Source: Parabacteroides distasonis (GTDB taxonomy: Bacteria; Bacteroidota; Bacteroidia; Bacteroidales; Tannerellaceae). Taken from it: a stretch of DNA of 64,000 nucleotides. Made by a program: the position numbers and the translations under genes. Below, one piece after another: positions 54,642-62,870 of this stretch. Position 1 is the first letter of the stretch. Every line of letters begins with the position of its first letter. The DNA lies in assembly GCA_021531385.1 (NCBI GenBank), contig JAFBIR010000003.1, positions 124,001 through 188,000 on the forward strand. Direction: 5' to 3'. Below the pieces are notes generated by a model. It was not told the DNA's origin. It was given only the letters and a program-made list of their open reading frames with translations, and did no database searches.

Positions 54642-56096
54642 TTAGCGTGAACCACCAGCCCACCATACCGGCTGATCGTAGATGTAGAAACCATCTCCGT
54701 AAGCCTCGGCGATTTTCGGGTTGTTCAATACGCTATCGCTACCATACGGCAAACGCTTCGGCAGACGGTTCAGACCGCTCTGCGTGTTCATCGGGTTGGT
54801 CAATTGGATCCAGCTCTCACCCATCGCCTCGCAACGACGGATATCGTTGAAGGTCTCTACCTGCTCGTCCACGATCTGTGCCAAATACTTTTGCTCGAAG
54901 AGCGTCTTCAGCGTCGGTGTACCCAAGGAAGCGGCATAGTCAGCAGCTACGCTGGCATCTTCACCACAGATCGTCATAATGTCAGCCACAGAAGAGGCAA
55001 CGGCAGCTTGGAAAGCCTCTGTCGCATCCTTGCCCTGACGCAACTGTGTCTCAGCCAAGATGAAGTAAACCTCTGCCTGGCTCAACAGGTGAATCGGCTG
55101 TGAACCGAGATCAAACCAATACGGATAAGATGGAGCCCAAGAGATCTTTGAGCCCTCAGCATCACCCGGATTGAAGGCCTCACCACCGGCCAAATAGAGA
55201 TCGATACGCGGATCGTTATACTTCTCCATCATGTTTGTAACCGTCGTAGAGCTTCCCGTATAACCACGGCTCCATACAAAAGCACTCCAAGGGTTATCGC
55301 AAGTGACACCGTTGAACTCCGTAATGGTCATACCTGCAAAGCCTAACTCAATCGCCTTTTGGGCAGCAGCCTCAGCCGATGCATAGACACTGTTATCCAC
55401 AGCGGACTGGTGAATCAAATAACGTGCCTTCAAGCCGTAAGCAGCAGCTAACCACTGGCTCATATCGCCACCGAATACCAAGTCTTGGTTGGCCACGTTG
55501 TTCATCTTTCCATCCACTGCCTGCTGCAAGTTACCGATGGCCTTATCCAACGTAGCAATCAAATCGGCATAGATAGCCTTCTGTGAATCCAAGCCCGGTT
55601 GCAGGTTCTCTGCGCCCTTCAAAGCCTCGCTGTAAGGAATGTCACCGAACATGTCAGTCAACACGCCATACTCCATCACCTTCAATACCTGCGCGATACC
55701 TAAAACGTCTAACTGACCCTCATTGCCACTCACGTTGTTCTCTACCTTGTCAATCATCTGTTGGATGTTCAACAGGTTGCTATAAGTGCCTGACCATACA
55801 TTATTAAAGGTAGAAGAGGCGGTCCACTCGATAGAGTTACGCAACTCTGCCTTCATCAGCTGGTTGTTACCCATACCGAACTCCTGCTCTGTCCAAGAGG
55901 AAAGGTAGAAGGCCAAATCACCGGAAACCGTGCTGAAACCGGTATTCATGATCGCCTGACTCAACTGCAAATAGGCCGGCACCAGCTCAGGGGCGGGATG
56001 GTACTCATCCTTGTTGATGTCATCCATCGTATCCTCGGAGCACGCGGTGAAGCCTAAGAAGGCTACCGACAAGGCTACTAATATACTTTTCTTCAT
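54642..56096 (-). CDS. SusD-like outer-membrane lipoprotein (SusD/RagB, SusD-like_2 type)
   Basis: 484 residues, lipobox in VAFLGFTACSED. Marks: PELVPAYLQLSQAIMNTGFS, LSSWTEQEFGMGNNQL, VMEYGVLTDMFGDIPYSEAL, LLSQAEVYFILAETQLRQGK and QVETFNDIRRCEAMGESWIQ, the pattern of the SusD-like_2 family. It pairs with the SusC encoded 32 bases upstream. No enzymes for glycan breakdown are attached, so cargo is unknown. Confidence 0.9.
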   Translation of the reverse strand: MKKSILVALSVAFLGFTACSEDTMDDINKDEYHPAPELVPAYLQLSQAIMNTGFSTVSGDLAFYLSSWTEQEFGMGNNQLMKAELRNSIEWTASSTFNNVWSGTYSNLLNIQQMIDKVENNVSGNEGQLDVLGIAQVLKVMEYGVLTDMFGDIPYSEALKGAENLQPGLDSQKAIYADLIATLDKAIGNLQQAVDGKMNNVANQDLVFGGDMSQWLAAAYGLKARYLIHQSAVDNSVYASAEAAAQKAIELGFAGMTITEFNGVTCDNPWSAFVWSRGYTGSSTTVTNMMEKYNDPRIDLYLAGGEAFNPGDAEGSKISWAPSYPYWFDLGSQPIHLLSQAEVYFILAETQLRQGKDATEAFQAAVASSVADIMTICGEDASVAADYAASLGTPTLKTLFEQKYLAQIVDEQVETFNDIRRCEAMGESWIQLTNPMNTQSGLNRLPKRLPYGSDSVLNNPKIAEAYGDGFYIYDQPVWWAGGSR

Positions 56097-56128
56097 AACT
56101 TATATTTCAGAATTTAGATTGTTAATGA

Positions 56129-59100
56129 TTAGAATGTTACCGTTAAACCACCACCGAAGCTGGCCGTGTTGGGCACAGAGAAACGCTCGAAGTAACCACC
56201 CATGTTGTTGTTACCCTGAGAGGCCTCCGGATCGAAGTTAGGCATATCCGCCCAAATCAAGAGGTTACGAGCGAAGCCATAGACTGACAGGTCGATACCG
56301 CAGAAGCGGGGAACCTGATAGGTCAAGGTCAAGTCGCGCAACTTCACGAATGAGGTGCTGTAAATACCCGCTTCAGTTACGTCATAGTAAGTCATCCAGT
56401 AGTCCTGCTTGCTAACCTCGATGGTATTCTTCTGGCCGGTTGCCTCGTCGATACCGTCAACCACCATCGTACCCTCGTGGTAGGGCAAAGACTCCTTGGT
56501 CGCACCGAAGTAGTTCATCACCATATTGGTACCGTGGTACATCAAACCACCCTGCTGCCAGCTCCAAGTCGTTGACAAAGAAACACGCTTGTAGCGACCG
56601 CCGAAGTTGATACCGGTCGTAAAGTCAGGCGCACAGTTACCCAAATCTACGCTCTCACCTGTACCCTGGGGCAGACCGTTCAACAGCAAGAGGTTACCTG
56701 CGTCGTCACGCTTGAAAGCTGTACCGTAGATGTTCGGATAGTTACAACCAGCCTGCGCACGCACCTGCGGCTCTACGAAACCACCCAACATGATAGACTC
56801 TACACCCGGAGCCAACTCGATGACCTTGTTGTTCACACGAGTGAAGTTGATGCCTAAGTTCAAATCATAATCCTTTGCCTGCAGGATCGCGAAGTTCAGC
56901 GACAACTCGTGAGACTTCGTCTCCATCTTACCGGCATTGGTAATCATCTCTTGATAACCCGTTGTCGCATCAATAGGCACACCAAAGATCTGATCCGTTA
57001 CATTCTGCAAACTGTAGGTATATTCCGCCTTGATGCGACCACCGAAGAACTGTAAGTCGGTACCAATCTCCCAGTTGGTCGTGTTCTGCGGCTTCAAGTT
57101 TGGATCGTAGAAACGATAATATGGGGCATATGAGGAAACACCGCTGGGCAACGGATAAGAAACCGGCGTATAAGAATAGAAGCCACCACCGTAGTTCGGC
57201 TTTGAATAGTAGGTGTTATAATAGGTACCTGCTTGACCTACCTGTGCGAAAGAGGCACGCAACTTACCGTAGTTTAATACATTGTTGTGCTCCTCCAACC
57301 AAGGCAGCTTCGTGAACTCCCAACCCAAAGAGACTGAGGGATAGAAGAAGCTACGGCTACCACGCGGCATGGTAGAAACATAGTCGTTACGGCCAGTCAC
57401 GGTCAAGAACAACTGGCTCTTCCAATCCGCTGAAACACTACCGAAGAAACCAACGGTACGCTCTTGACGATTATACTCGCTAGCGGAATAGCTGGTTGCG
57501 TTAGAGATCGTGGGCAGGCCATAGAAGTTGAAGTTGGTACCGGTGTAGCTCCAAGAACGCATATTCTCGTGGTTCACCTCGTTACCAACAACCACATTCA
57601 AGCCCCACTCCTGCTCGTCGCCAAACTTCGCATCGAAGTTTACGGTGAACAAGTTGTTGAAGACGTTGTTTTGTGAACCGTAGTTGCTAATCTCACCCTT
57701 CTTATTTGCGGCAGAACCGATCTCGGCGATGTCGCGATAGTCAGAAGTCCAGATATCCAAACCAGCCTGCTCACGGAAGCGCAAGGAGTTGTTCTCGCCC
57801 ACATTCCAGTTCGGCTCATATTCTACGTAAGCGTTACCGAAGGCACGGTTGGTGTGCTGACGATACTCGTCGTTCTCTGCCCACCAGTAGGGGTTGTTGA
57901 ATGACGTAGAACGGAACAAGACCTGTGTAGTCGGATCACCCGGCACGTTGTAAGGAATACCCTTCAAGTTGTACTCAGCCGGAGCGGAATAAACCACGTT
58001 CATGATACCGGAGTTCGCACCCGGCGCTGAGGTGATCTTGTTGCCTGAATAGTTGACAGAGAAACCGGACTTCCACTCGCTGTTGATCTTCCAATCCACC
58101 AAACCACGAGCACCCCAACGATCCATACCCGTTGAAGGGATGATACCCTCTTGGTGAGAGTTGCTGATACCTACAGAGTAGTTCACACCGTTCAACGCCT
58201 GAGAGATGTTGAAGTTGGTGTTCTCCGTGAAGCCTGTACCCAAGAAGTCACCTACGTTGTCGTAGATCTCCGGAGTGGTCCAGCCATCCAAACCAGCCTG
58301 CGCACGCTTTGGATTGTAGTACATGCCCTGACGCAAACCACCTGATTGGGTATATTGGTTGTTGGTGTTACCACCGTATGTGGGATCGTTCGGCAACTCG
58401 CTGATCTTCGGACCCCAGCTCATGGAAGATGTCGGGCTGTAAGCGTTTACACCGTTACCTTGCGCATACTCGGTCTGATGCTCGAACTTGCGAGAAACCA
58501 CCTGCGCACTCAAGTTGGTAGAAACAGTCACTTTGGGACGACCCATTGCCTGCTGGTTACCACGCTTCGTGGTGATGACGATCACACCGTTAGAGGCACG
58601 GATACCGTAGAGGGCGGAAGCGGCCTGACCTTTCAAGACGTTGATCGTCTCGATGTCCTCGGGGTTAATATCAATTGAACGATCGGCATAGTTCGCACCC
58701 TGTACGGAAGCACCGGTAGAGAAGTCAGCCTGTGTATTGATCGGCATACCATCGATCACATACAACGGCTGGTTGTTACCATCGAAAGAACGTGCACCAC
58801 GGATCGTGATCTGTGCGGAAGCACCCGGTGCACCGGAAGACTGACGAATATCGACACCGGTCAACTTACCCTGGATGGCGTTTGCCAAGGAGGTCGTACC
58901 GGCCTTGTTCAACTCGTCTGATTTCAAATCCTGGGCCGCGTAACCCAAAGCCTTACGGTCGCGCTTGATACCCATCGCTGTTACGACCACCTCGTCGAGG
59001 TCTTGCGTATCAGCTGCCAACGTTACGTTTACTCGTGGTGAAACCATCACCTCCTGGCTCTTCATACCCACGAAGGAGATCACCAACTGCTTGCCATTCG

Positions 59101-59302
59101 CAGGCACATCCAATGTGAAATTACCGTCATAGTCCGTCACTGTACCTACAGTGGTGCCTTTGACGACAATGGCTGCACCGATGACCGGCTCACCATCTTC
59201 CGCGATTACCTTACCAGTAACCTTTGAAGTCTGCGCTGAAGCTACTCCTGCGCTCATCGCGAGCAACAGAAGTCCTGAAGTTAACTTTTTCTTCATAAAC
59301 AC
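56129..59302 (-). CDS. SusC/RagA-type TonB-dependent transporter
   Basis: 1057 residues (first Met may be the third residue, MKKKLTSGLLLL). Signal peptide to ASAQ, carboxypeptidase-like domain at about 28-105 (VTGKVIAEDGEPVIGAAIVV), TonB-box-like LDEVVVTAMGIKRD, plug (AIQGKLTGVDIRQSSGAPGA; GARSFDGNNQPLYVIDG; ASALYGIRASNGVIVITTKR), then barrel to FGGGLTVTF. Heads an operon with SusD. No ECF sigma/anti-sigma pair is adjacent. Confidence 0.93.
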   Translation of the reverse strand: MFMKKKLTSGLLLLAMSAGVASAQTSKVTGKVIAEDGEPVIGAAIVVKGTTVGTVTDYDGNFTLDVPANGKQLVISFVGMKSQEVMVSPRVNVTLAADTQDLDEVVVTAMGIKRDRKALGYAAQDLKSDELNKAGTTSLANAIQGKLTGVDIRQSSGAPGASAQITIRGARSFDGNNQPLYVIDGMPINTQADFSTGASVQGANYADRSIDINPEDIETINVLKGQAASALYGIRASNGVIVITTKRGNQQAMGRPKVTVSTNLSAQVVSRKFEHQTEYAQGNGVNAYSPTSSMSWGPKISELPNDPTYGGNTNNQYTQSGGLRQGMYYNPKRAQAGLDGWTTPEIYDNVGDFLGTGFTENTNFNISQALNGVNYSVGISNSHQEGIIPSTGMDRWGARGLVDWKINSEWKSGFSVNYSGNKITSAPGANSGIMNVVYSAPAEYNLKGIPYNVPGDPTTQVLFRSTSFNNPYWWAENDEYRQHTNRAFGNAYVEYEPNWNVGENNSLRFREQAGLDIWTSDYRDIAEIGSAANKKGEISNYGSQNNVFNNLFTVNFDAKFGDEQEWGLNVVVGNEVNHENMRSWSYTGTNFNFYGLPTISNATSYSASEYNRQERTVGFFGSVSADWKSQLFLTVTGRNDYVSTMPRGSRSFFYPSVSLGWEFTKLPWLEEHNNVLNYGKLRASFAQVGQAGTYYNTYYSKPNYGGGFYSYTPVSYPLPSGVSSYAPYYRFYDPNLKPQNTTNWEIGTDLQFFGGRIKAEYTYSLQNVTDQIFGVPIDATTGYQEMITNAGKMETKSHELSLNFAILQAKDYDLNLGINFTRVNNKVIELAPGVESIMLGGFVEPQVRAQAGCNYPNIYGTAFKRDDAGNLLLLNGLPQGTGESVDLGNCAPDFTTGINFGGRYKRVSLSTTWSWQQGGLMYHGTNMVMNYFGATKESLPYHEGTMVVDGIDEATGQKNTIEVSKQDYWMTYYDVTEAGIYSTSFVKLRDLTLTYQVPRFCGIDLSVYGFARNLLIWADMPNFDPEASQGNNNMGGYFERFSVPNTASFGGGLTVTF

Positions 59303-59907
59303 ACTCTATAAATATAACTAATAATAAAATTGTTTTCACTTATTCTCGTCATGCGTTCCTCCCTCAAACCGGAGAATCGCACGCTTTCTACACACACTAA
59401 TACCTTAATCTGTCTATAGAAAATCAAAAACGGTTGCAAAACTATTAAGAATAAGTGACATAAGCAATAAATTTTTAGTCCCTGCTCGTTTTTTAGGGTG
59501 TTTCTTGGGTATTCGTTGCTGACATAATGACACCAATCTTGTATATTTATGCATTTATGCAGGCTTTATGCTTGATGAATATAAACAAAAAGCATTATAT
59601 TGTGAACATTTTGTCAGATAGGGGTTTAGAATCTTTTCTTTACTTTAACATATCGGTTTAACGATTGATAGACAAAGAACAGGCGTAAGTTTCTATTTTG
59701 AGCGCAAGAACCGCTGTGATGCGAAATGAGAGGGGGCTTATAGCTACATATCCTCCATCGTCAGCACTTTCGCTTCGATCTCAAAGTCTGATAACAGCTT
59801 CTGGCGAATGGTGGTTAGTGGCCAGCCACACCACTTTCCCCCATCGCTTGGGTGAGGCGAGGAATGGTATCATCTCCATTGGCAATAGCCGAAAGGATGG
59901 CAAAAAA

Positions 59908-59936
59908 ATAACCGCCGTGATTATAACAGCGGTTAT
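59908..59936. terminator. stem-loop near the end of the ModF-like gene
   Basis: ATAACCGC, 13 bases, GCGGTTAT with an A run before and ATTTTTAT after. Could end transcription in either direction. Confidence 0.5.
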
Positions 59937-59960
59937 ATTTTTATGGTCTCGCAAAAATAA

Positions 59961-59990
59961 GACATTCCTTGTGAATGTCCAAGGAATGTC
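59961..59990 (-). terminator. intrinsic terminator of the ModF-like gene
   Basis: On the minus strand GACATTCCTT, ten bases, AAGGAATGTC followed by TTATTTTTG, 9 bases past the stop codon. Confidence 0.75.
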
Positions 59991-59998
59991 CTTATTTC

Positions 59999-61468
59999 TT
60001 AGTGCTTCACCAACTCGAAATGGTGATCCACGCAGGCGGGAAGCTCATGCGGATAGTGGGTGACATAGATCAAGGTCTTACCCGGACGCTCGCAGAACTG
60101 CTCGATGATAGCAGCGGCCTGTTTCTTATGGCTCACATCCAAACCGTGCAACGGCTCGTCGAGAATGATCAAGTCGGGATCTTTCACGAAAGCACGGGCC
60201 AAAAGCACTAAACGTTGCTCACCACTGGATAGGGTCTGGAACATCCGATCTCGCAGGTGATCAATACCCAAAAGCCGCATCCAAGCCAATGCCAACTCCT
60301 CCTGCTCCGCAGAGCAAGTACGATATAAACCGATAGAGTCAAAGAAGCCGGAACCTACAATCTGCAATGCCGACACATTCTGTCGGTAATAGAGGTGCAT
60401 CTCCGGAGAGACATAACCGATACGCTTCTTAATGTCCCAAATGCTTTCTCCCGTACCCCGTTTCTTATCAAAGAGATAGAGCGTGTTGGCATACGACTGT
60501 GGATTGTCGGCATATACCAAACTCAGCAGGGTGGATTTGCCGGAGCCGTTGGGTCCGAAGAGCGCCCATTTCTCGCCATTCTTGATCTCCCAGTCAATGT
60601 CTTTCAAGATGGTGCGACTGCCATAATGCACCTTCACCTTTTCCATGCGCAGGGTGACCGTATGGGTAGCTGGTTGCTTCTCTGGATCGACAGGTAGAGC
60701 GGGGATTTCCACAGGTTGTTCGTCGATAAGTCCTTCCGTAGGAAAGAGTCGATGGATCAAGGCTTTGTCTGCCAAGAAGTCCGCTCGGTCCATCGAAGGG
60801 AGCAGCGTGCGATCCACCACGGGCAACACTCGGTTCACCATCGTAGGAATGTCTTGCGGGTTAGAAAGCAACAGGATCACCTGCACACCATGCAGCTGCG
60901 TCATCCGCTGCAGCATCTCCACCAATAGCTCACGAGAAGGAGCATCTAACCCGATAAAGGGATTATCGAGAATCAACAAGCGAGGATGTTTGAGCAATGT
61001 ACGTACGATCAAGAACTTGCGCAGCTCTCCGCTGGAGAGGTAGATCACCTTCTTGGGCAGCAACTCACGTACACCGAAAAGGTCTATCAACTCCTCATTC
61101 CTCATTCCTAAATCCTCAATTCCTAACAGCTCGGCAGCCTGGGGTACCTCATCGTTCTCTGTGGCATGCCAGCGCTGTTGGTAGTAGGTGTTCTGACAAT
61201 CCGCCAACGAATAAATATCCTTGAAAGTAATACACCGCACGAAATCGCTTACCCGTCCGTTAGCAGCGAAGCTCACCTCTCCGGCCTTCAAGGCAAACTT
61301 CCGTTGCAACAGATCGATGAGCAGGCTTTTTCCCGCTCCATTCGGTCCAATCACAGCCCATTGCTCACCGGCTTGGATGGTCCAATTCACCGGCTCGGTA
61401 AAGGCCAGTTCCGGCAGGCGAGGTACGGCATTCACAATCTCCGCCACGTAATTCTTTGCTATCTCCAT
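59999..61468 (-). CDS. double ABC ATPase, ModF/PhrA-like
   Basis: 489 residues with two ABC domains and no membrane part. Domain 1: Walker A IGPNGAGKSLLID, signature YLSSGELRKFLI, Walker B LLILDNPFIGLDAPS (Asn in place of the usual Glu). Domain 2 (from about 275): FGPNGSGKSTLLS, TLSSGEQRLVLLARAFV, LIILDEPLHGLDVSHK. This resembles ModF/PhrA, cytosolic ATPases of unsettled function named for the molybdate operon. Monocistronic here. Confidence 0.87.
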   Translation of the reverse strand: MEIAKNYVAEIVNAVPRLPELAFTEPVNWTIQAGEQWAVIGPNGAGKSLLIDLLQRKFALKAGEVSFAANGRVSDFVRCITFKDIYSLADCQNTYYQQRWHATENDEVPQAAELLGIEDLGMRNEELIDLFGVRELLPKKVIYLSSGELRKFLIVRTLLKHPRLLILDNPFIGLDAPSRELLVEMLQRMTQLHGVQVILLLSNPQDIPTMVNRVLPVVDRTLLPSMDRADFLADKALIHRLFPTEGLIDEQPVEIPALPVDPEKQPATHTVTLRMEKVKVHYGSRTILKDIDWEIKNGEKWALFGPNGSGKSTLLSLVYADNPQSYANTLYLFDKKRGTGESIWDIKKRIGYVSPEMHLYYRQNVSALQIVGSGFFDSIGLYRTCSAEQEELALAWMRLLGIDHLRDRMFQTLSSGEQRLVLLARAFVKDPDLIILDEPLHGLDVSHKKQAAAIIEQFCERPGKTLIYVTHYPHELPACVDHHFELVKH

Positions 61469-61552
61469 TTTCTCTTATACCTATTATTATATAGTATATG
61501 GTCTATCACAAAATACCCTATATCTTATTTCCAAATAACCCGGGTCTTTTTC

Positions 61553-62320
61553 TTAAAACACCCGGGTTCCCGTTCCCCGATGAATGTCGGAGGCTTGCGT
61601 GATGACCACTTGTCGTACACCCGCATCAATAGCTTGGTAAGCGTTCTCTAACTTTGGGATCATACCGCCTTGGATAACTCCCTCCTTCACATAACGGTGG
61701 AATGCCTCTCGGTCAATCTCCGGAATGACACTCTCGTCATCTTCCGCATCCCGCAAGACACCCTTTTTCTCGAAGCAATACATCAAGGTCACCTCAAAAT
61801 GCTTCGCTAAGGCCTTGGCCGCCTCACCGGCGATTGTGTCAGCATTGGTGTTGAGCAGATGTCCCTGCTTGTCATGGGTCAACGGAGCCAATACAGGAAC
61901 AATCCCTTGATGAATCAGCGTCGCCAACAGATCCGCATTCACCTCCTTCACATCGCCCACAAAACCATAATCCATCTCCTTGACGGGCCTTTTGTCTGAA
62001 CGCATCAAGTTCATGTCCGCTCCGGTCAATCCCAAGGCATTCACGTCTAAAGCTTGCAAGCCGGCCACAATCTGTTTATTCACCAATCCGCCATATACCA
62101 TCGTCACGACACGCAACATGGCCTCGTCGGTGATGCGTCGGCCATCCACCATCTTGCTTTCAATACCCAATTGGGCAGCTAATTTTGTGGCTGATCGTCC
62201 ACCGCCATGTACCAAAACCTTATGTCCCTCGATCTTGGCAAAATCCTGTAACAATTGACGAAGCGTCTCCTCTTCCTCCACAATCTTTCCGCCTACTTTG
62301 ACGACTATTAACTTCTCCAT
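61553..62320 (-). CDS. argB: acetylglutamate kinase
   Basis: 255 residues, amino-acid-kinase fold. VVKVGGKIVEEEETLRQLLQ at the N-terminus (phosphate lysine), VHGGGRSATKLAAQLGI (glycine loop), NTNADTIAGEAAKALAKHFE with the catalytic aspartate region, and VIQGGMIPKLENAYQAIDAG. Second step of arginine synthesis. Lone gene between the ModF-like gene and a tRNA. Confidence 0.94.
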   Translation of the reverse strand: MEKLIVVKVGGKIVEEEETLRQLLQDFAKIEGHKVLVHGGGRSATKLAAQLGIESKMVDGRRITDEAMLRVVTMVYGGLVNKQIVAGLQALDVNALGLTGADMNLMRSDKRPVKEMDYGFVGDVKEVNADLLATLIHQGIVPVLAPLTHDKQGHLLNTNADTIAGEAAKALAKHFEVTLMYCFEKKGVLRDAEDDESVIPEIDREAFHRYVKEGVIQGGMIPKLENAYQAIDAGVRQVVITQASDIHRGTGTRVF

Positions 62321-62375
62321 ACGCTATCTCTTTTATTTTTTTGCCGCAAAAGTAAGAATAAATGAAATAATTGCC

Positions 62376-62383
62376 TACATTTG
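62376..62383 (+). promoter_or_regulatory. candidate -7 box (TACATTTG) of tRNA-Gly
   Basis: Fits TAnnTTTG 12 bases before the mature tRNA start. Confidence 0.55.
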
Positions 62384-62394
62384 CACTCGCTAAT

Positions 62395-62467
62395 GCGGCA
62401 GTAGCTCAGTTGGTAGAGCATCAGCTTCCCAAGCTGAGGGTCGCGGGTTCGAGCCCCGTTTGCCGCT
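62395..62467 (+). tRNA. tRNA-Gly (CCC)
   Basis: Acceptor GCGGCAG with TTGCCGC and T as discriminator; anticodon stem TCAGC/GCTGA and loop TTCCCAA give anticodon CCC; T arm CGGG-TTCGAGC-CCCG. CCA not encoded. Confidence 0.93.
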
Positions 62468-62474
62468 CACCTCC

Positions 62475-62515
62475 ATGAAAGCCTTAAGGTTGATGAAAGC
62501 CTTAAGGCTTTTTTA
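62475..62515 (+). terminator. terminator after tRNA-Gly with doubled CCTTAAGG palindrome
   Basis: AAAGCCTTAAGG, short spacer, AAAGCCTTAAGGC then TTTTTTA. The same 12 bases occur twice in direct order, and each is itself a palindrome, so two alternative hairpins are possible. Confidence 0.7.
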
Positions 62516-62720
62516 TTAGGAAGCCACCCTTTTCTTTTTTACATTTTCTTGGATATACATAGGTATAGCAAGTATGAGAACTGCCAATTTCACGGTGACG
62601 ATTGCGACATGGTTTTAATTCATAGAAACCATGGAAAACATCATTGAGGTACATATTCTTTCCATGCGATACCATTATGCCAAATGAATTGGGAAACGTA
62701 ACCCCTCCTTTCTCTGCCAA
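62502..62720 (-). CDS. possible small hypothetical gene or gene remnant
   Basis: An open frame of about 72 codons (TTG at 62720 as first start; no ATG start). It reads AEKGGVTFPNSFGIMVSHGK, then NMYLNDVFHGFYELKPCRN, and ends KEKGGFLIKKP, overlapping the tRNA terminator. Coding look is fair, but there is no recognisable family or promoter. It may be the 3' end of a lost gene. Confidence 0.25.
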   Translation of the reverse strand: MAEKGGVTFPNSFGIMVSHGKNMYLNDVFHGFYELKPCRNRHREIGSSHTCYTYVYPRKCKKEKGGFLIKKP

Positions 62721-62870
62721 CCTCCAAATTTCCTCAACAAAAATGAGCAGTTGAGCGAATTAATCTGTTCATTGATACATTTTGCCTGTCTGCTGAAAAC
62801 AATTGTTGGGTGCCTTAAATTTATTCAAATTCGCATCGGATTAACACAACGTTTTTAACCCATTTGTATC

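Larger units (their letters stand above)
59303..59998. other. long intergenic region upstream of SusC
   Basis: About 700 bases. Near SusC it holds a minus-strand promoter candidate: TAGTTTTG (plus-strand CAAAACTA at 59437-59444) with a TTG-type -33 at 59465-59467, giving a leader of about 130 bases. Between 59745 and 59900 three different minus-strand frames look weakly coding but do not join. Two hairpins lie at the far end (59908-59936 and 59961-59990). No gene is supported. Confidence 0.55.

Noticed and set aside
54642-59302. Polysaccharide utilisation locus.
   Set aside because: Only SusC and SusD are present; no glycoside hydrolase, lyase, hybrid two-component system or ECF sigma/anti-sigma pair is in reach.
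59698-60063. 121-codon plus-strand open frame between SusC and the ModF-like gene.
   Set aside because: It runs through two hairpins and into the C-terminal codons of the opposite-strand ABC gene; no coding character of its own. Three weakly coding minus-strand frames at 59745-59900 do not join and are at most a remnant.
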